DNA from: Microbispora amethystogenes
GTDB lineage: Bacteria > Actinomycetota > Actinomycetes > Streptosporangiales > Streptosporangiaceae
Assembly: GCF_016863015.1 (NCBI RefSeq)
Contig: NZ_BOOB01000021.1
Span: 124,001-188,000 of the forward strand
Direction: 5' to 3'
Length of the DNA: 64,000 nt
Shown: one piece after another, positions 1 through 7,124 of the stretch
Layout: the number at the start of each line of letters is the position of its first letter
Position numbering within the stretch: position 1 is the stretch's first letter
Position numbers and translations under genes: made by a program
Notes under the pieces: model-generated
What the model saw: the letters and a program-made list of their open reading frames with translations, nothing else
Databases searched by the model: none
Told to the model about the DNA's origin: nothing

Positions 1-2
1 GG

Positions 3-62
3 CCCGGCGCGGGCGGCGGCTCGGTGACCGGCGCTCTTGCGAGGGGCGAGCGCGGCGAGTAG
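3..62 (+). CDS. possible C-terminal tail of a gene entering from the left
   Basis: The frame beginning at base 3 is open from the window edge to a TAG at 60-62 and reads as a Gly/Ala/Arg/Glu-rich tail ending RGERGE. It is too short to place in a family. G/C-biased third positions are the only support, and chance readability in G+C-rich DNA is a real alternative. Confidence 0.15.
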   Translation, partial: PGAGGGSVTGALARGERGE

Positions 63-102
63 GTTCCGGGTACGCCGTCGAGCCCGGAAGGAGGTCAGAA
101 CA

Positions 103-153
103 ATGTCCGATGTTCTGCGCCCCGTCCGCGTTCCGGCGTCCGCGCGGATCTGA
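103..153 (+). CDS. 16-codon ORF behind a strong ribosome binding site
   Basis: An ATG at 103 follows the strong Shine-Dalgarno sequence GGAAGGAGG and opens a 16-codon frame (MSDVLRPVRVPASARI) that ends at TGA 151-153, 33 nt before the next start. It could be a leader peptide for the following gene, or the surviving start of a gene whose body was deleted, as the following gene is itself broken. The good ribosome binding site is what is seen; any function is inference. Confidence 0.25.
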   Translation: MSDVLRPVRVPASARI

Positions 154-186
154 TCGGGGGCGTTCCGCCTTCCCGGAGGATCATTC

Positions 187-723
187 ATGACCGATCCGGA
201 GGTGGGCGCCGCTCTGCTGCGGACCGCGCACGAGGCACTCGGCGGGCCGGGGTCGTACTACGCCTCCTTGCCGCCGCACTGGCGGAGCAGGCCGGACATC
301 CTCACCGCGGTGCGGGCGCCGATGGCCGCGGCCCGCCTCGCCGGCCTGGCCGGGCGCGGTGAGCGGCTGAGATACGCCTGGACGGGCTCGCCTCCGCCGG
401 CGACCCCCGGGAGGTACGCCTTCCGCCCGGCCGCCGACGCGGCGGAGGTCCACGCTTTGGTGGCACGGATCGCGGAGCCCGACCTGCTGACGGGCGCCGA
501 GATCGCGCGGGCGGTGGGCGGTGTGGACACGGCCGCCGATCCGCTGGCCTGGTGGACCGGGCCGATCGACAATTGGCGTGTGGCGCTGGACGCGGGGGAG
601 CCGGTCGGCCTGGCCGGAACGGCCGGTGACGCCGTAGCGCCGCCGCCTGTGAGCCAGATACGGCGCGCAAGCGCGAGCGAAGAGGCGAAGGTGAGCTCGG
701 GCCACGGCGCTCCCACGTCATAA
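187..723 (+). pseudogene. GNAT-like N-acetyltransferase, C-terminal half lost
   Basis: The ATG at 187 follows CGGAGG. The first 150 or so residues look like a real actinobacterial gene, ending in a stretch (WRVALDAGEPVGLAG) that resembles the central strands of GNAT acyltransferases, which use acetyl-CoA to acylate amines. From about base 640 the sequence loses family character and runs through Ser/Arg-rich residues to a TAA at 721-723. The acetyl-CoA-binding motif and the C-terminal half of the fold are absent. I read this as a gene truncated by deletion or rearrangement whose frame now continues into non-coding DNA. The GNAT assignment rests on pattern only; the truncation is more certain than the family. 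Confidence 0.5.
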
Positions 724-1297
724 CATCCCCGCCGCAGCGCCGCGACGTCACGGGCGCCGGCGTTGAGGGCGACAACCGGTCTGCCAGTGCATTCAGCGGC
801 GGGGAAACCTGGCGCGCAGCTCCCATCACGTATTTGACATAATGTTTATTATCGAGCAACGAGTTAGAGGTGCGGGAAGGGGTGGATCGGGCTGGTCGCG
901 CGGCTGTGTCCGTTCACCGCATCTACGGCGTCAGGCAAACTCCCGCACCGAGGAGAACGCCGAACCCGGCACGCTCAACCGCCGTCTGTGTGACGTCGCG
1001 GCATCTGGCTCCGCGGAGCTGCTACACGGCCCAGACGCCGCCCACATGCCGGGCTCGCGTCATGATCACGCCGCCATGCCGGGTCCGGCCTTTGCACCGG
1101 CCATTGCACCGGCCATTTCCGCTCCGGGACGCCGATTCCGGGCCTCGCCGGCTTCGATACGCCACGGGACGGGAACCCGGCGGACATCGTTTCGCCGCGC
1201 GCCGGACCTCATCGATCGGAGAACCGGGACCCCCACTCGTCCCCCTATACCGGACAGAAGGTGGATTCTGTTTGGTATGGATCAAACCGGCACGGAC
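724..1297. other. gene-free stretch with small repeats
   Basis: No convincing gene is seen. There is an unusually A+T-rich patch at 831-857 containing TTGACA (834-839) overlapping the palindrome ATAAT-GTTT-ATTAT (839-852), and a perfect 12-bp tandem repeat of TTGCACCGGCCA at 1092-1115. Open frames here lack family resemblance and lie between a broken gene and the 3' end of a convergent SDR gene. Confidence 0.4.
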
Positions 1298-2029
1298 TTA
1301 TTGGAAGGCGCTGAACGTCGCCTCCGGGCGGTCGCGCTTGGCGTACAGGTCCCAAGCGGCGTCGGCGATCACGTCCGGGTCGAGGGACCTACTCCCCACG
1401 TCGCCGAAGCGCTCGGGCTGGGAGGTCACCAGCCGGTGGATGTCACCCCGTTCGACCAGTCCCCCGATGATCAGGTTTCCGGCGTAGACGCCCTCCCCTG
1501 CCAACGCGACGTTGAGGGTCAGGGCGTAGGCGCGCAGCGCCGCCGCCGACAGCGCCAGGCTTCCGAGCGCGGGCATCGGCATGACGGCGCTCAACCCACC
1601 GGCGAACAACAGCCCGCCCTCCCCTCTCTCGATCATGCCGGGCAGCACCGCGCCGACCGCGTCGATCGCCGGATACAGGAAGTCCATCGCCTCCCTGGCG
1701 TCGCCGGCGGTCGTCTCGGTGATCGGCCGGGGCGGGGTGTTCAGGTCGGAGGCTCCCGGCCCGTAGTAGAGAACGTCGATCGCGCCGAAACGATCGGTGA
1801 TCGCGCCCAGGGCGGAGACGAGCCGGTCGCGGTCGCGTACATCGGCGGCGAAGGACGCCGCCTCGATCCCCGCTTCGGCCAGGGCCGCCACGTATCCGGC
1901 GTGCCGGGCCTCGGTCCGGGAGATCAGCGCCACGGCGTACCCCTCGCGCCCGAACCGATGCGCGACGGACATGCCGAGTCCGGGCCCGGCACCGATGACG
2001 GCGACGGTCTTGCGTGCTGCTGCAGGCAT
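1298..2029 (-). CDS. SDR-family oxidoreductase without a visible YxxxK site
   Basis: This 243-residue protein has a short-chain dehydrogenase/reductase Rossmann fold. The nucleotide-binding glycine motif is GAGPGLG (residues 13-19), the acidic/arginine segment after strand 2 is SRTEAR, and the central strand reads DVLYYGPGA in place of the usual NNAG. Where SDRs carry the catalytic YxxxK the sequence reads LALSAAALRAY, so neither the tyrosine nor the lysine is in its normal place. It may therefore bind NAD(P) without classical SDR catalysis. The ATG at 2029 has GGAGAGG upstream. It is divergent from a TetR gene, with a palindromic operator between them, and is the probable target of that regulator. 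Substrate unknown. Confidence 0.8.
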   Translation of the reverse strand: MPAAARKTVAVIGAGPGLGMSVAHRFGREGYAVALISRTEARHAGYVAALAEAGIEAASFAADVRDRDRLVSALGAITDRFGAIDVLYYGPGASDLNTPPRPITETTAGDAREAMDFLYPAIDAVGAVLPGMIERGEGGLLFAGGLSAVMPMPALGSLALSAAALRAYALTLNVALAGEGVYAGNLIIGGLVERGDIHRLVTSQPERFGDVGSRSLDPDVIADAAWDLYAKRDRPEATFSAFQ

Positions 2030-2050
2030 GGGGCACCTCTCCAGGTCGGT

Positions 2051-2108
2051 AAGTTGAGGATCGTCTCAACTTGAGCGCGACACTAGCACAAACTTGAGGC
2101 AACCCTCA
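2051..2108. promoter_or_regulatory. TetR-type operator pair between divergent genes
   Basis: The 115-bp or smaller gap between the SDR and TetR starts holds a perfect inverted repeat AAGTTGAG-N6-CTCAACTT (2051-2072) and a second, weaker one, TGAGG-N4-CCTCA (2095-2108). The first lies on the SDR side, the second just before the TetR start. Both share the TTGAG core. This is the usual arrangement for a TetR repressor controlling itself and a divergent enzyme gene. Confidence 0.7.
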
Positions 2109-2115
2109 GATTCGT

Positions 2116-2739
2116 ATGATGGGAGGCATGGCAGCCGGATCGAAACCGCTGCGGTCGGATGCCGCGCGCAACCGCGACAAACTGCTGGTCGCGGCCACCC
2201 AGGTGCTCGCCGAGCGCGGGCTCGACGCTCCGCTGGAGCACATCGCCCGCCGTGCCGGCGTCAGCATCGGCACTCTCTACAACCACTTCCCGACCCGGGA
2301 GGCGCTCCTCGGGGCGGTCCTCCCCCAGCGGATGGCCGCTCTCGACGAGATCACCGCGGCGGCGCTGGCTCACCCCGACCCCTGGGCGGGCTTCGCCGGT
2401 TTCCTCGAAGGGCTGTTCACCCTGCAGGCCGAGGATCACAGCCTCAACGAGGCTCTGACGCAGAGCTTCTCCCTGGCCACTGACGTGAGCCAGGCGTGCC
2501 ACCGCGGCTTCCGGGACGTCGAGCGCATCATCGAGCGGGCCAGGACCGCCGGCCGTCTACGGGCCGATTTCGCGCCCACGGATCTGGTCACCCTGATCTG
2601 GGCGATGTCGCAGGTCATCCGTGAGTCGATGGAGACCGCTCCGGACACGTGGCGCCGTTTCCTGGCCTTCTTCCTCGACGGCCTGCGCGCCGAGGCCGCG
2701 CATCCCCTCCCCCAGGGGCACCGGTCCGCTGATCGGTGA
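2116..2739 (+). CDS. TetR-family transcriptional regulator
   Basis: The 207-residue protein begins with a TetR helix-turn-helix at about residues 15-65, including the diagnostic stretch GVSIGTLYNHFPTREAL. The C-terminal ligand-binding half is helical and poorly conserved, like the C-terminal domain SbtR-like/TetR_C_33 class. ATGs at 2116, 2119 and 2128 are all in frame; GGGAGG lies too close to the third to be ideal, so the exact start is uncertain. It is divergent from an SDR gene and the operator pair between them suggests autoregulation plus control of the SDR. The inducer is unknown. Confidence 0.9.
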   Translation: MMGGMAAGSKPLRSDAARNRDKLLVAATQVLAERGLDAPLEHIARRAGVSIGTLYNHFPTREALLGAVLPQRMAALDEITAAALAHPDPWAGFAGFLEGLFTLQAEDHSLNEALTQSFSLATDVSQACHRGFRDVERIIERARTAGRLRADFAPTDLVTLIWAMSQVIRESMETAPDTWRRFLAFFLDGLRAEAAHPLPQGHRSADR

Positions 2740-2756
2740 TCGGCTGGCAACCGATC
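2738..2756. terminator. weak hairpin after the TetR gene
   Basis: GATCGG (2738-2743) and CCGATC (2751-2756) form a 6-bp stem with a 7-nt loop overlapping the TetR stop codon. The stem is short, so terminator function is only a suggestion. Confidence 0.3.
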
Positions 2757-2817
2757 TTCGCCGTGCCACGTCTCATGTAGGTCCCCTACGCCCCATGAGT
2801 CCCATCAGGAGCCGGCG

Positions 2818-3678
2818 TTGCGTATGCGTGCGGTGGTCTCGTTCGTCTTCGCGGGTTGGCTCGCGGTGCTGTGTCAACCGGTTGAGGCCGCTCCCCTGCC
2901 GGGCGCGGAACGCGGCCTGCGCATGGCCACCGAGGTCGTCGAGTACGAATGCACGACCGACGGCGTCACCGAGAAGCAGAACGTCGAGATCAACGTCGAG
3001 CTGACCATGCCGGACGACGCCACGACGGGCCGGCAGATGTCCATCGGCTGGCGCGGGACGTACGTCACCGGCAGCGAGCTGCGGGCGCCCGCCGGCGGGC
3101 TCTCCGGCGTCAAGCTGTACGCGTACGCGGCCCTGACCGGGATCGCGAACCTGACCTCCGCGACCGGCGTGAGCGAGCACTTGAGCACGATCGCCGGCGG
3201 GGAGATCATTCCGCTGCCGACGGCCGCCGTGAGCCTGAAGACGACCGCGTCGAACGCGGGCACGGCCTCGGTGCGGCCGGCCGCCGTCAACATCGGCCCC
3301 TCGCCCACCGCGCCGGTGATCGAGTGCGAGGTGCGGAACGCGGACGAGCTCACCGCCTACACCCTCACCGTCACCCGGGACGGGCAGTCGAGCACCAGCC
3401 CCTCCCCGAGCGCTACGCCGTCCGCGAGCGCCACCACCAGTGGCAGCCCCAAGCCGACCCGGACCGTCACGGCCACGGTGACCGCGGCCGTACCGGACGA
3501 TGACGACGATGTGGCCCCGGCGGCCCGGGACGCGATCGAGACGCCGATCGGCGCGGCCGCGACCGGAGGCGGTGGCGAGGCCGGGCCGGACGGCCGCATG
3601 TACGTGCTGACCGGTCTCGCGATCTGTCTGGCCGCCGGCGCCGGGCTCCTGCTGCGCCGCCGCCTCCTGGCACGGTGA
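2818..3678 (+). CDS. secreted, C-terminally membrane-anchored protein of unknown function
   Basis: The protein of about 286 residues has an N-terminal signal peptide cleaved probably after VEA near residue 24, an extracellular domain of about 150 residues with two cysteines (YEC and IEC) placed to form a disulfide, a Ser/Thr/Pro-rich linker, an acidic DDDDD run, and a C-terminal hydrophobic helix followed by RRRLLAR. This is the layout of a cell-surface protein tethered in the membrane; there is no LPXTG sortase motif. TTG at 2818 sits 6 nt behind AGGAG and is preferred, but ATG 2824 is possible. I do not recognise the extracellular domain. A 13-bp terminator follows. Confidence 0.75.
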   Translation: MRMRAVVSFVFAGWLAVLCQPVEAAPLPGAERGLRMATEVVEYECTTDGVTEKQNVEINVELTMPDDATTGRQMSIGWRGTYVTGSELRAPAGGLSGVKLYAYAALTGIANLTSATGVSEHLSTIAGGEIIPLPTAAVSLKTTASNAGTASVRPAAVNIGPSPTAPVIECEVRNADELTAYTLTVTRDGQSSTSPSPSATPSASATTSGSPKPTRTVTATVTAAVPDDDDDVAPAARDAIETPIGAAATGGGGEAGPDGRMYVLTGLAICLAAGAGLLLRRRLLAR

Positions 3679-3749
3679 GCGTGCCGCTCCCGGATCGAAT
3701 GCGGCGTGAACTTTTCACGGGTCCGGCAGGTCCTCTTTCCCGAACGGCT

Positions 3750-3780
3750 GCCCGGCCGGAAACCACGTTTCCGGCCGGGC
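3750..3780. terminator. strong hairpin terminator
   Basis: A perfect 13-bp stem (3750-3762 with 3768-3780) closes on a 5-nt loop CCACG, 70 nt after the upstream stop codon. There is no long T-run, which is normal for terminators in high-G+C actinomycetes. Confidence 0.75.
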
Positions 3781-3991
3781 CTGGACAGGCGATAAGTCGA
3801 TCGCCGCTGCGTGTACTGTGTCCGCGGACGAACAGGCCGGCAGTTTCGGACTGCGTGTCCTCCGCAGCAGTATTTTCACCTCTCGTTTCGACCTGACTTT
3901 CGGTCCGCGCCGAAAATCGCGGTCATTGACCGTTCCCGGCGGCGGTGATGAATTCACGTGGCGAGAGTGAGGCGGGAGAAGGGGATTGCAC

Positions 3992-4456
3992 ATGTTCGCT
4001 GCGAAAACGGCCCGGCGGGCGCTGGCGCTCGGATCGGCGCTGGTCACGACCGGGGTGCTGGCTCTGGTGGCCGCGCCACAACCGGCCATGGCGTCCGGCA
4101 TCACGGTGCAGGTGACGGTCGACTGCCTCAACGTGAACTTCTTCGGCGACACCTCCGACTGGTATGCCACCGACCTGCGGTTCGGCGGCGTGTCGGTGCC
4201 CTACAGCAGCGCGACCGCCATCCCGGCCACGCACTCGTGGCAGTTCACCCAGACGGTGCCCAGCGGGACGACGGCCGTCGGCGCCGGCGGCATCTGCAGC
4301 GGCGGACACCAGTACGACTTCTTCGGCTCCACCGGCTATGCCAGCATCCCCGCGGGCACGACCACCGTCATCGGCACCTGGGCCTGCACCACCGCCCCGG
4401 TCTACCCCGGGCCGTGGCAGACCAACTGCTACGTGCAGTCCGTCTCCTTCAGCTGA
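3992..4456 (+). CDS. small secreted protein of unknown function
   Basis: The ATG at 3992 follows GAGAAGGGG. The 154-residue product starts with a signal peptide (KTARRAL then a hydrophobic core) probably cleaved after AMA near residue 34. The mature part, about 120 residues, is rich in Thr, Ser, Gly, Tyr and Phe, contains four cysteines that could pair, and looks like a beta-rich exported domain. No enzyme motif or family is recognised. A gap of about 300 bp precedes it, with a 13-bp inverted repeat CGGTCA-T-TGACCG at 3920-3932 that may be a regulatory site. Its stop is followed at once by the long hairpin 4465-4508. Confidence 0.7.
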   Translation: MFAAKTARRALALGSALVTTGVLALVAAPQPAMASGITVQVTVDCLNVNFFGDTSDWYATDLRFGGVSVPYSSATAIPATHSWQFTQTVPSGTTAVGAGGICSGGHQYDFFGSTGYASIPAGTTTVIGTWACTTAPVYPGPWQTNCYVQSVSFS

Positions 4457-4464
4457 GCTCGTAC

Positions 4465-4508
4465 GGCCGGCCCTCCTCTCGTACGGTGAAGCGAGAGGAG
4501 GGCCGGCC
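4465..4508. terminator. 17-bp hairpin that also covers a ribosome binding site
   Basis: Bases 4465-4481 pair perfectly with 4492-4508 around a 10-nt loop. The hairpin starts 8 nt after the stop of the secreted-protein gene, so it would terminate that transcript. Its right arm contains the GAGGAGGG that serves the next start at 4512. On any read-through RNA the Shine-Dalgarno would therefore be locked in the stem. Confidence 0.75.
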
Positions 4509-4511
4509 GGC

Positions 4512-5288
4512 ATGGACGAGGAGATCCTGGTAGGGGGCGTCAACCGGGTCGTCAGGATCGGCGGCACGGTGCGCCGCCCGGCCCGCCGGTGGACGCCGGC
4601 GGTTCACGCATTGCTGGAGCACCTGGCGGCGGCCCGGTTCGCGGGGGCGCCGAGAGCGCACGGGATGGACGGCGAGGGCCGGGAGGTGCTCGACTTCCTG
4701 CCGGGGCGGGTGCCCGACTATCCCCTGCCGCCGTACGCGGCGTCGGCGAAGGCGCTGGCGGACGTCGGCGAGCTGCTGCGGGACTATCACGACGCGACGG
4801 TGGGCTTTGAGCCTCCGGGGGACGCGGAGTGGTACTTCTCCCCACGGACTCCGGCCGAGGTGGTGTGCCACGGCGACGTGGCGCCCTACAACTGCGTCTT
4901 CCGTGATGGGCGGCCGGTGGCGTTCATCGACTTCGACACCGCGCATCCGGGCCCCCGGGTGTGGGATGTGGCGTACGCGGCGTACCGCTTCGTGCCCTTG
5001 CACGATCCCGGTCGTGACCCGGCTGCCCCGCCGGTGGTGGAACAGGCGCGGCGGCTGGGTCTTTTCGCCGGCGCGTACGGGCTCGGCTCGGGCGATCGGA
5101 AGGCGCTGGTCGCCACCGCGTCGGCCCGGCTGGAGCACCTGGTGAACCACATGCGTGAACGGGCACGGGCGGGTGACGAGGCCTTCGCCGCCCATCTGGC
5201 GCGCGGCGACGACACCCTCTACCTCACCGATATAGCCCACATCGCCCGCCATGACGCGCTCTTCCGCGCGGCGGTGATCTGTACCTGA
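4512..5288 (+). CDS. aminoglycoside-phosphotransferase-family kinase
   Basis: This 258-residue protein has the C-terminal lobe of the APH/choline kinase fold, which transfers a phosphate from ATP to a hydroxyl on a small molecule. The catalytic loop is VVCHGDVAPYNCVF with the base D122, and the metal-binding segment is IDFDTAHPG (D140, D142). The N-lobe is short and lacks an obvious glycine-rich loop, which is common in small members of the family. The start at 4512 is chosen because GAGGAGGG lies 9-10 nt upstream, although that site is inside the right arm of a hairpin. Many such proteins do not confer antibiotic resistance; the substrate cannot be told from sequence. Confidence 0.85.
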   Translation: MDEEILVGGVNRVVRIGGTVRRPARRWTPAVHALLEHLAAARFAGAPRAHGMDGEGREVLDFLPGRVPDYPLPPYAASAKALADVGELLRDYHDATVGFEPPGDAEWYFSPRTPAEVVCHGDVAPYNCVFRDGRPVAFIDFDTAHPGPRVWDVAYAAYRFVPLHDPGRDPAAPPVVEQARRLGLFAGAYGLGSGDRKALVATASARLEHLVNHMRERARAGDEAFAAHLARGDDTLYLTDIAHIARHDALFRAAVICT

Positions 5289-5338
5289 ATTGCCGGTTGG
5301 GGCCACTATCGCGCCGACGCGCGTTTTACGATCACCAC

Positions 5339-5791
5339 ATGCCTAACCTGGGTCCGATGGAGTTCGTGCTCCTCGGCGTCATCGTGATCGTGCTGCTTGG
5401 TTTCTTCGTCGTCTTCGCCGCCGTGCGGGCAGGTGCGCGGCCCGCGGGTCCGCTCGCCTGGCGCAGTCCGGGCTTGGCGCCACCGGTCTCGGCAGCTCTG
5501 CTGCAGCGCGTACGGGAGTTGTACGCGGAGAACAAGAAAATCGAGGCGATCAAGCTGATCCGCGAGGAGACCGGGCTGGGGCTGAAGGAGGCGAAGGACC
5601 TGGCCGACGGGATCGGCGCGGGCCGGCCGCTGCCCGTGGCCACGGCGCGTCACGGGTACGACCTGGCCGCGCGGGCGCGGGAGCTGAAGGAGGCGGGCCG
5701 TGTGGAGCAGGCGGTGTTCCTGGTGCGCGGTGAGACGGGCATGAGCCAGAGCGAGGCGGAGCGGTTCGTCGACGCGCTCGGCGTGGAGTAG
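5339..5791 (+). CDS. membrane-anchored protein with a ribosomal L7/L12 C-terminal-like domain
   Basis: The 150-residue protein has one N-terminal transmembrane helix (about residues 8-29), a short basic linker, and then a domain whose core reads KIEAIKLIREETGLGLKEAK, matching the L7/L12 C-terminal domain helix-turn-helix that binds translation factors on the ribosome. A second, shorter repeat follows near the C-terminus (LVRGETGMSQSEAERFVDAL), like the UBA-ish repeat seen in related actinobacterial proteins. It is not the ribosomal stalk protein itself: no N-terminal dimerisation domain or hinge is present. The start has no Shine-Dalgarno and may be leaderless. Function unknown; a tether between membrane and a translation GTPase is only speculation. 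Confidence 0.75.
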   Translation: MPNLGPMEFVLLGVIVIVLLGFFVVFAAVRAGARPAGPLAWRSPGLAPPVSAALLQRVRELYAENKKIEAIKLIREETGLGLKEAKDLADGIGAGRPLPVATARHGYDLAARARELKEAGRVEQAVFLVRGETGMSQSEAERFVDALGVE

Positions 5792-5886
5792 AAACGGCGC
5801 CTGCTCCCGGAGCGGGTGGCCGCGCGGTTCCACGCCGGTTCGGGGCCGGATGATTGTTGTCGGTCCCGGGCGGTACGGTGTCGATC

Positions 5887-7047
5887 ATGCTGCCCCCGCA
5901 GGTGAACCGGCTGACCGTGCAGGAGGCCGCGGACCGTTATGTGGAGCTGGTCCGGGCCAAGACCGTGACCGGGGCGCTCTCGCCCGCGACCGCCGAGGTG
6001 TACGCGCGGGACGTGGCCACGTTCGTACGGCTGGCGGGCGACGCCCGGGTGCTGGACGACCTGACCGGTGAGGACGTCGACGCGGTGCTGCTGGCGTTCG
6101 CGCGCAAGCCGGACGAGCGCCGGCGCGGGCGCGGTGAGGACGGCACGGCCGACGAGGGCTCGTCGGGTGACGGTGCCTCTCGTGGAGGTGGGGCGCGGGG
6201 AGCGACCCCGCGGGGTGGTCCGGGGCAGAGCGCGGCGTCGCAGGCGAGGTTCCGCCGGTCGGTGTCGGCGTTGTTCCGGCATGCCGCGTCGGCGGGGTGG
6301 GTGCATCTGGACCCGATGGCCGCCTCGTCGGTGCGGGCACGGGAGCGGGGCGGGCTGCGGCCGGAACGCCGGGCGCTGACCCGGGAGCAGGCCGAGGGCC
6401 TGATCGAGGCGGCCCGCTCCCCCGCCCCGCCGCCTGAGCCGGGCGGCTCGGACGGGCGCCGCCGCCGGGTGGATCAACGGACCGAGGTACGGGACGCGCT
6501 GGTGGTGATGCTGCTGGCCGCGCTGGGGCCGCGGGTGTCGGAGCTGGTGCGGGCGAACGTGGAGGATTTCTACACCAACGACGGGATGCGTTACTGGCGG
6601 ATCTTCGGCAAGGGCGGGCGTACCCGCGACGTGCCGCTCCCCCGTGACGTGGCCGCCGCGCTGGACGCGTACCTCGCGGTGCGCGTGGCCGGGGACGGCG
6701 AGAAGGCGCTGCTGCTGTCGTGGCGGGGCAGGCGGCTGGCCCGGGGCGACGTGCAGGCGGTGATCGACCGGGTGCGGCAGGGGGTGGAGCCCGGGCGGAG
6801 CCGGGAGGTGACGCCGCACGGGCTGCGGCACACGACGGCGACGCACCTGCTGGCCGACGGCACGGACATGGACGCGGTGCGGCGGGTGCTGGGGCACAGC
6901 GACCTGTCGACGCTCGGACGTTACCGCGACGATCTGCCCGGCGAGCTGGAGGTGGCGATGGGGTCGCACCCGCTGCTGCGCCGCCGTGGCGGCGGCCGGG
7001 CCGGGCGGACCGCGCCCGGCGGGGAGAGCGGTCCCGGGGAGGGCTGA
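5887..7047 (+). CDS. XerC/D-like tyrosine recombinase
   Basis: The 386-residue protein is a tyrosine site-specific recombinase. An N-terminal SAM-like core-binding domain (about residues 8-75 and 115-155) is split by a Gly/Arg-rich insert at about 78-118, which is unusual. The catalytic domain has every active-site residue: R216 (GPRVSEL), K242 (GKGGRTRD), H311 and R314 (HGLRH), H337 (LGHSDL) and the nucleophile Y346. XerC and XerD are near 300 residues, so this is longer because of the insert and a Gly/Arg-rich tail. ATG 5887 is preferred to an upstream TTG at 5854. No excisionase, att repeat or tRNA is next to it, so it looks like a stand-alone chromosomal recombinase. Confidence 0.85.
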   Translation: MLPPQVNRLTVQEAADRYVELVRAKTVTGALSPATAEVYARDVATFVRLAGDARVLDDLTGEDVDAVLLAFARKPDERRRGRGEDGTADEGSSGDGASRGGGARGATPRGGPGQSAASQARFRRSVSALFRHAASAGWVHLDPMAASSVRARERGGLRPERRALTREQAEGLIEAARSPAPPPEPGGSDGRRRRVDQRTEVRDALVVMLLAALGPRVSELVRANVEDFYTNDGMRYWRIFGKGGRTRDVPLPRDVAAALDAYLAVRVAGDGEKALLLSWRGRRLARGDVQAVIDRVRQGVEPGRSREVTPHGLRHTTATHLLADGTDMDAVRRVLGHSDLSTLGRYRDDLPGELEVAMGSHPLLRRRGGGRAGRTAPGGESGPGEG

Positions 7048-7124
7048 TCCCCGGGCCGCCGTAGGTCCGCCGGCCGCGTGCCTGCTGGGCAGCGTGCCTG
7101 CCGGGCCGGGTCAGCTCAGGCAGG

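Noticed and set aside
4512-5288. Calling the APH-family kinase an antibiotic-resistance gene
   Set aside because: The family covers many substrates and no resistance-specific motif or context is seen.
5887-7047. Calling the recombinase part of an integrated phage or element
   Set aside because: No structural phage genes, att repeats, excisionase or tRNA are seen on either side.
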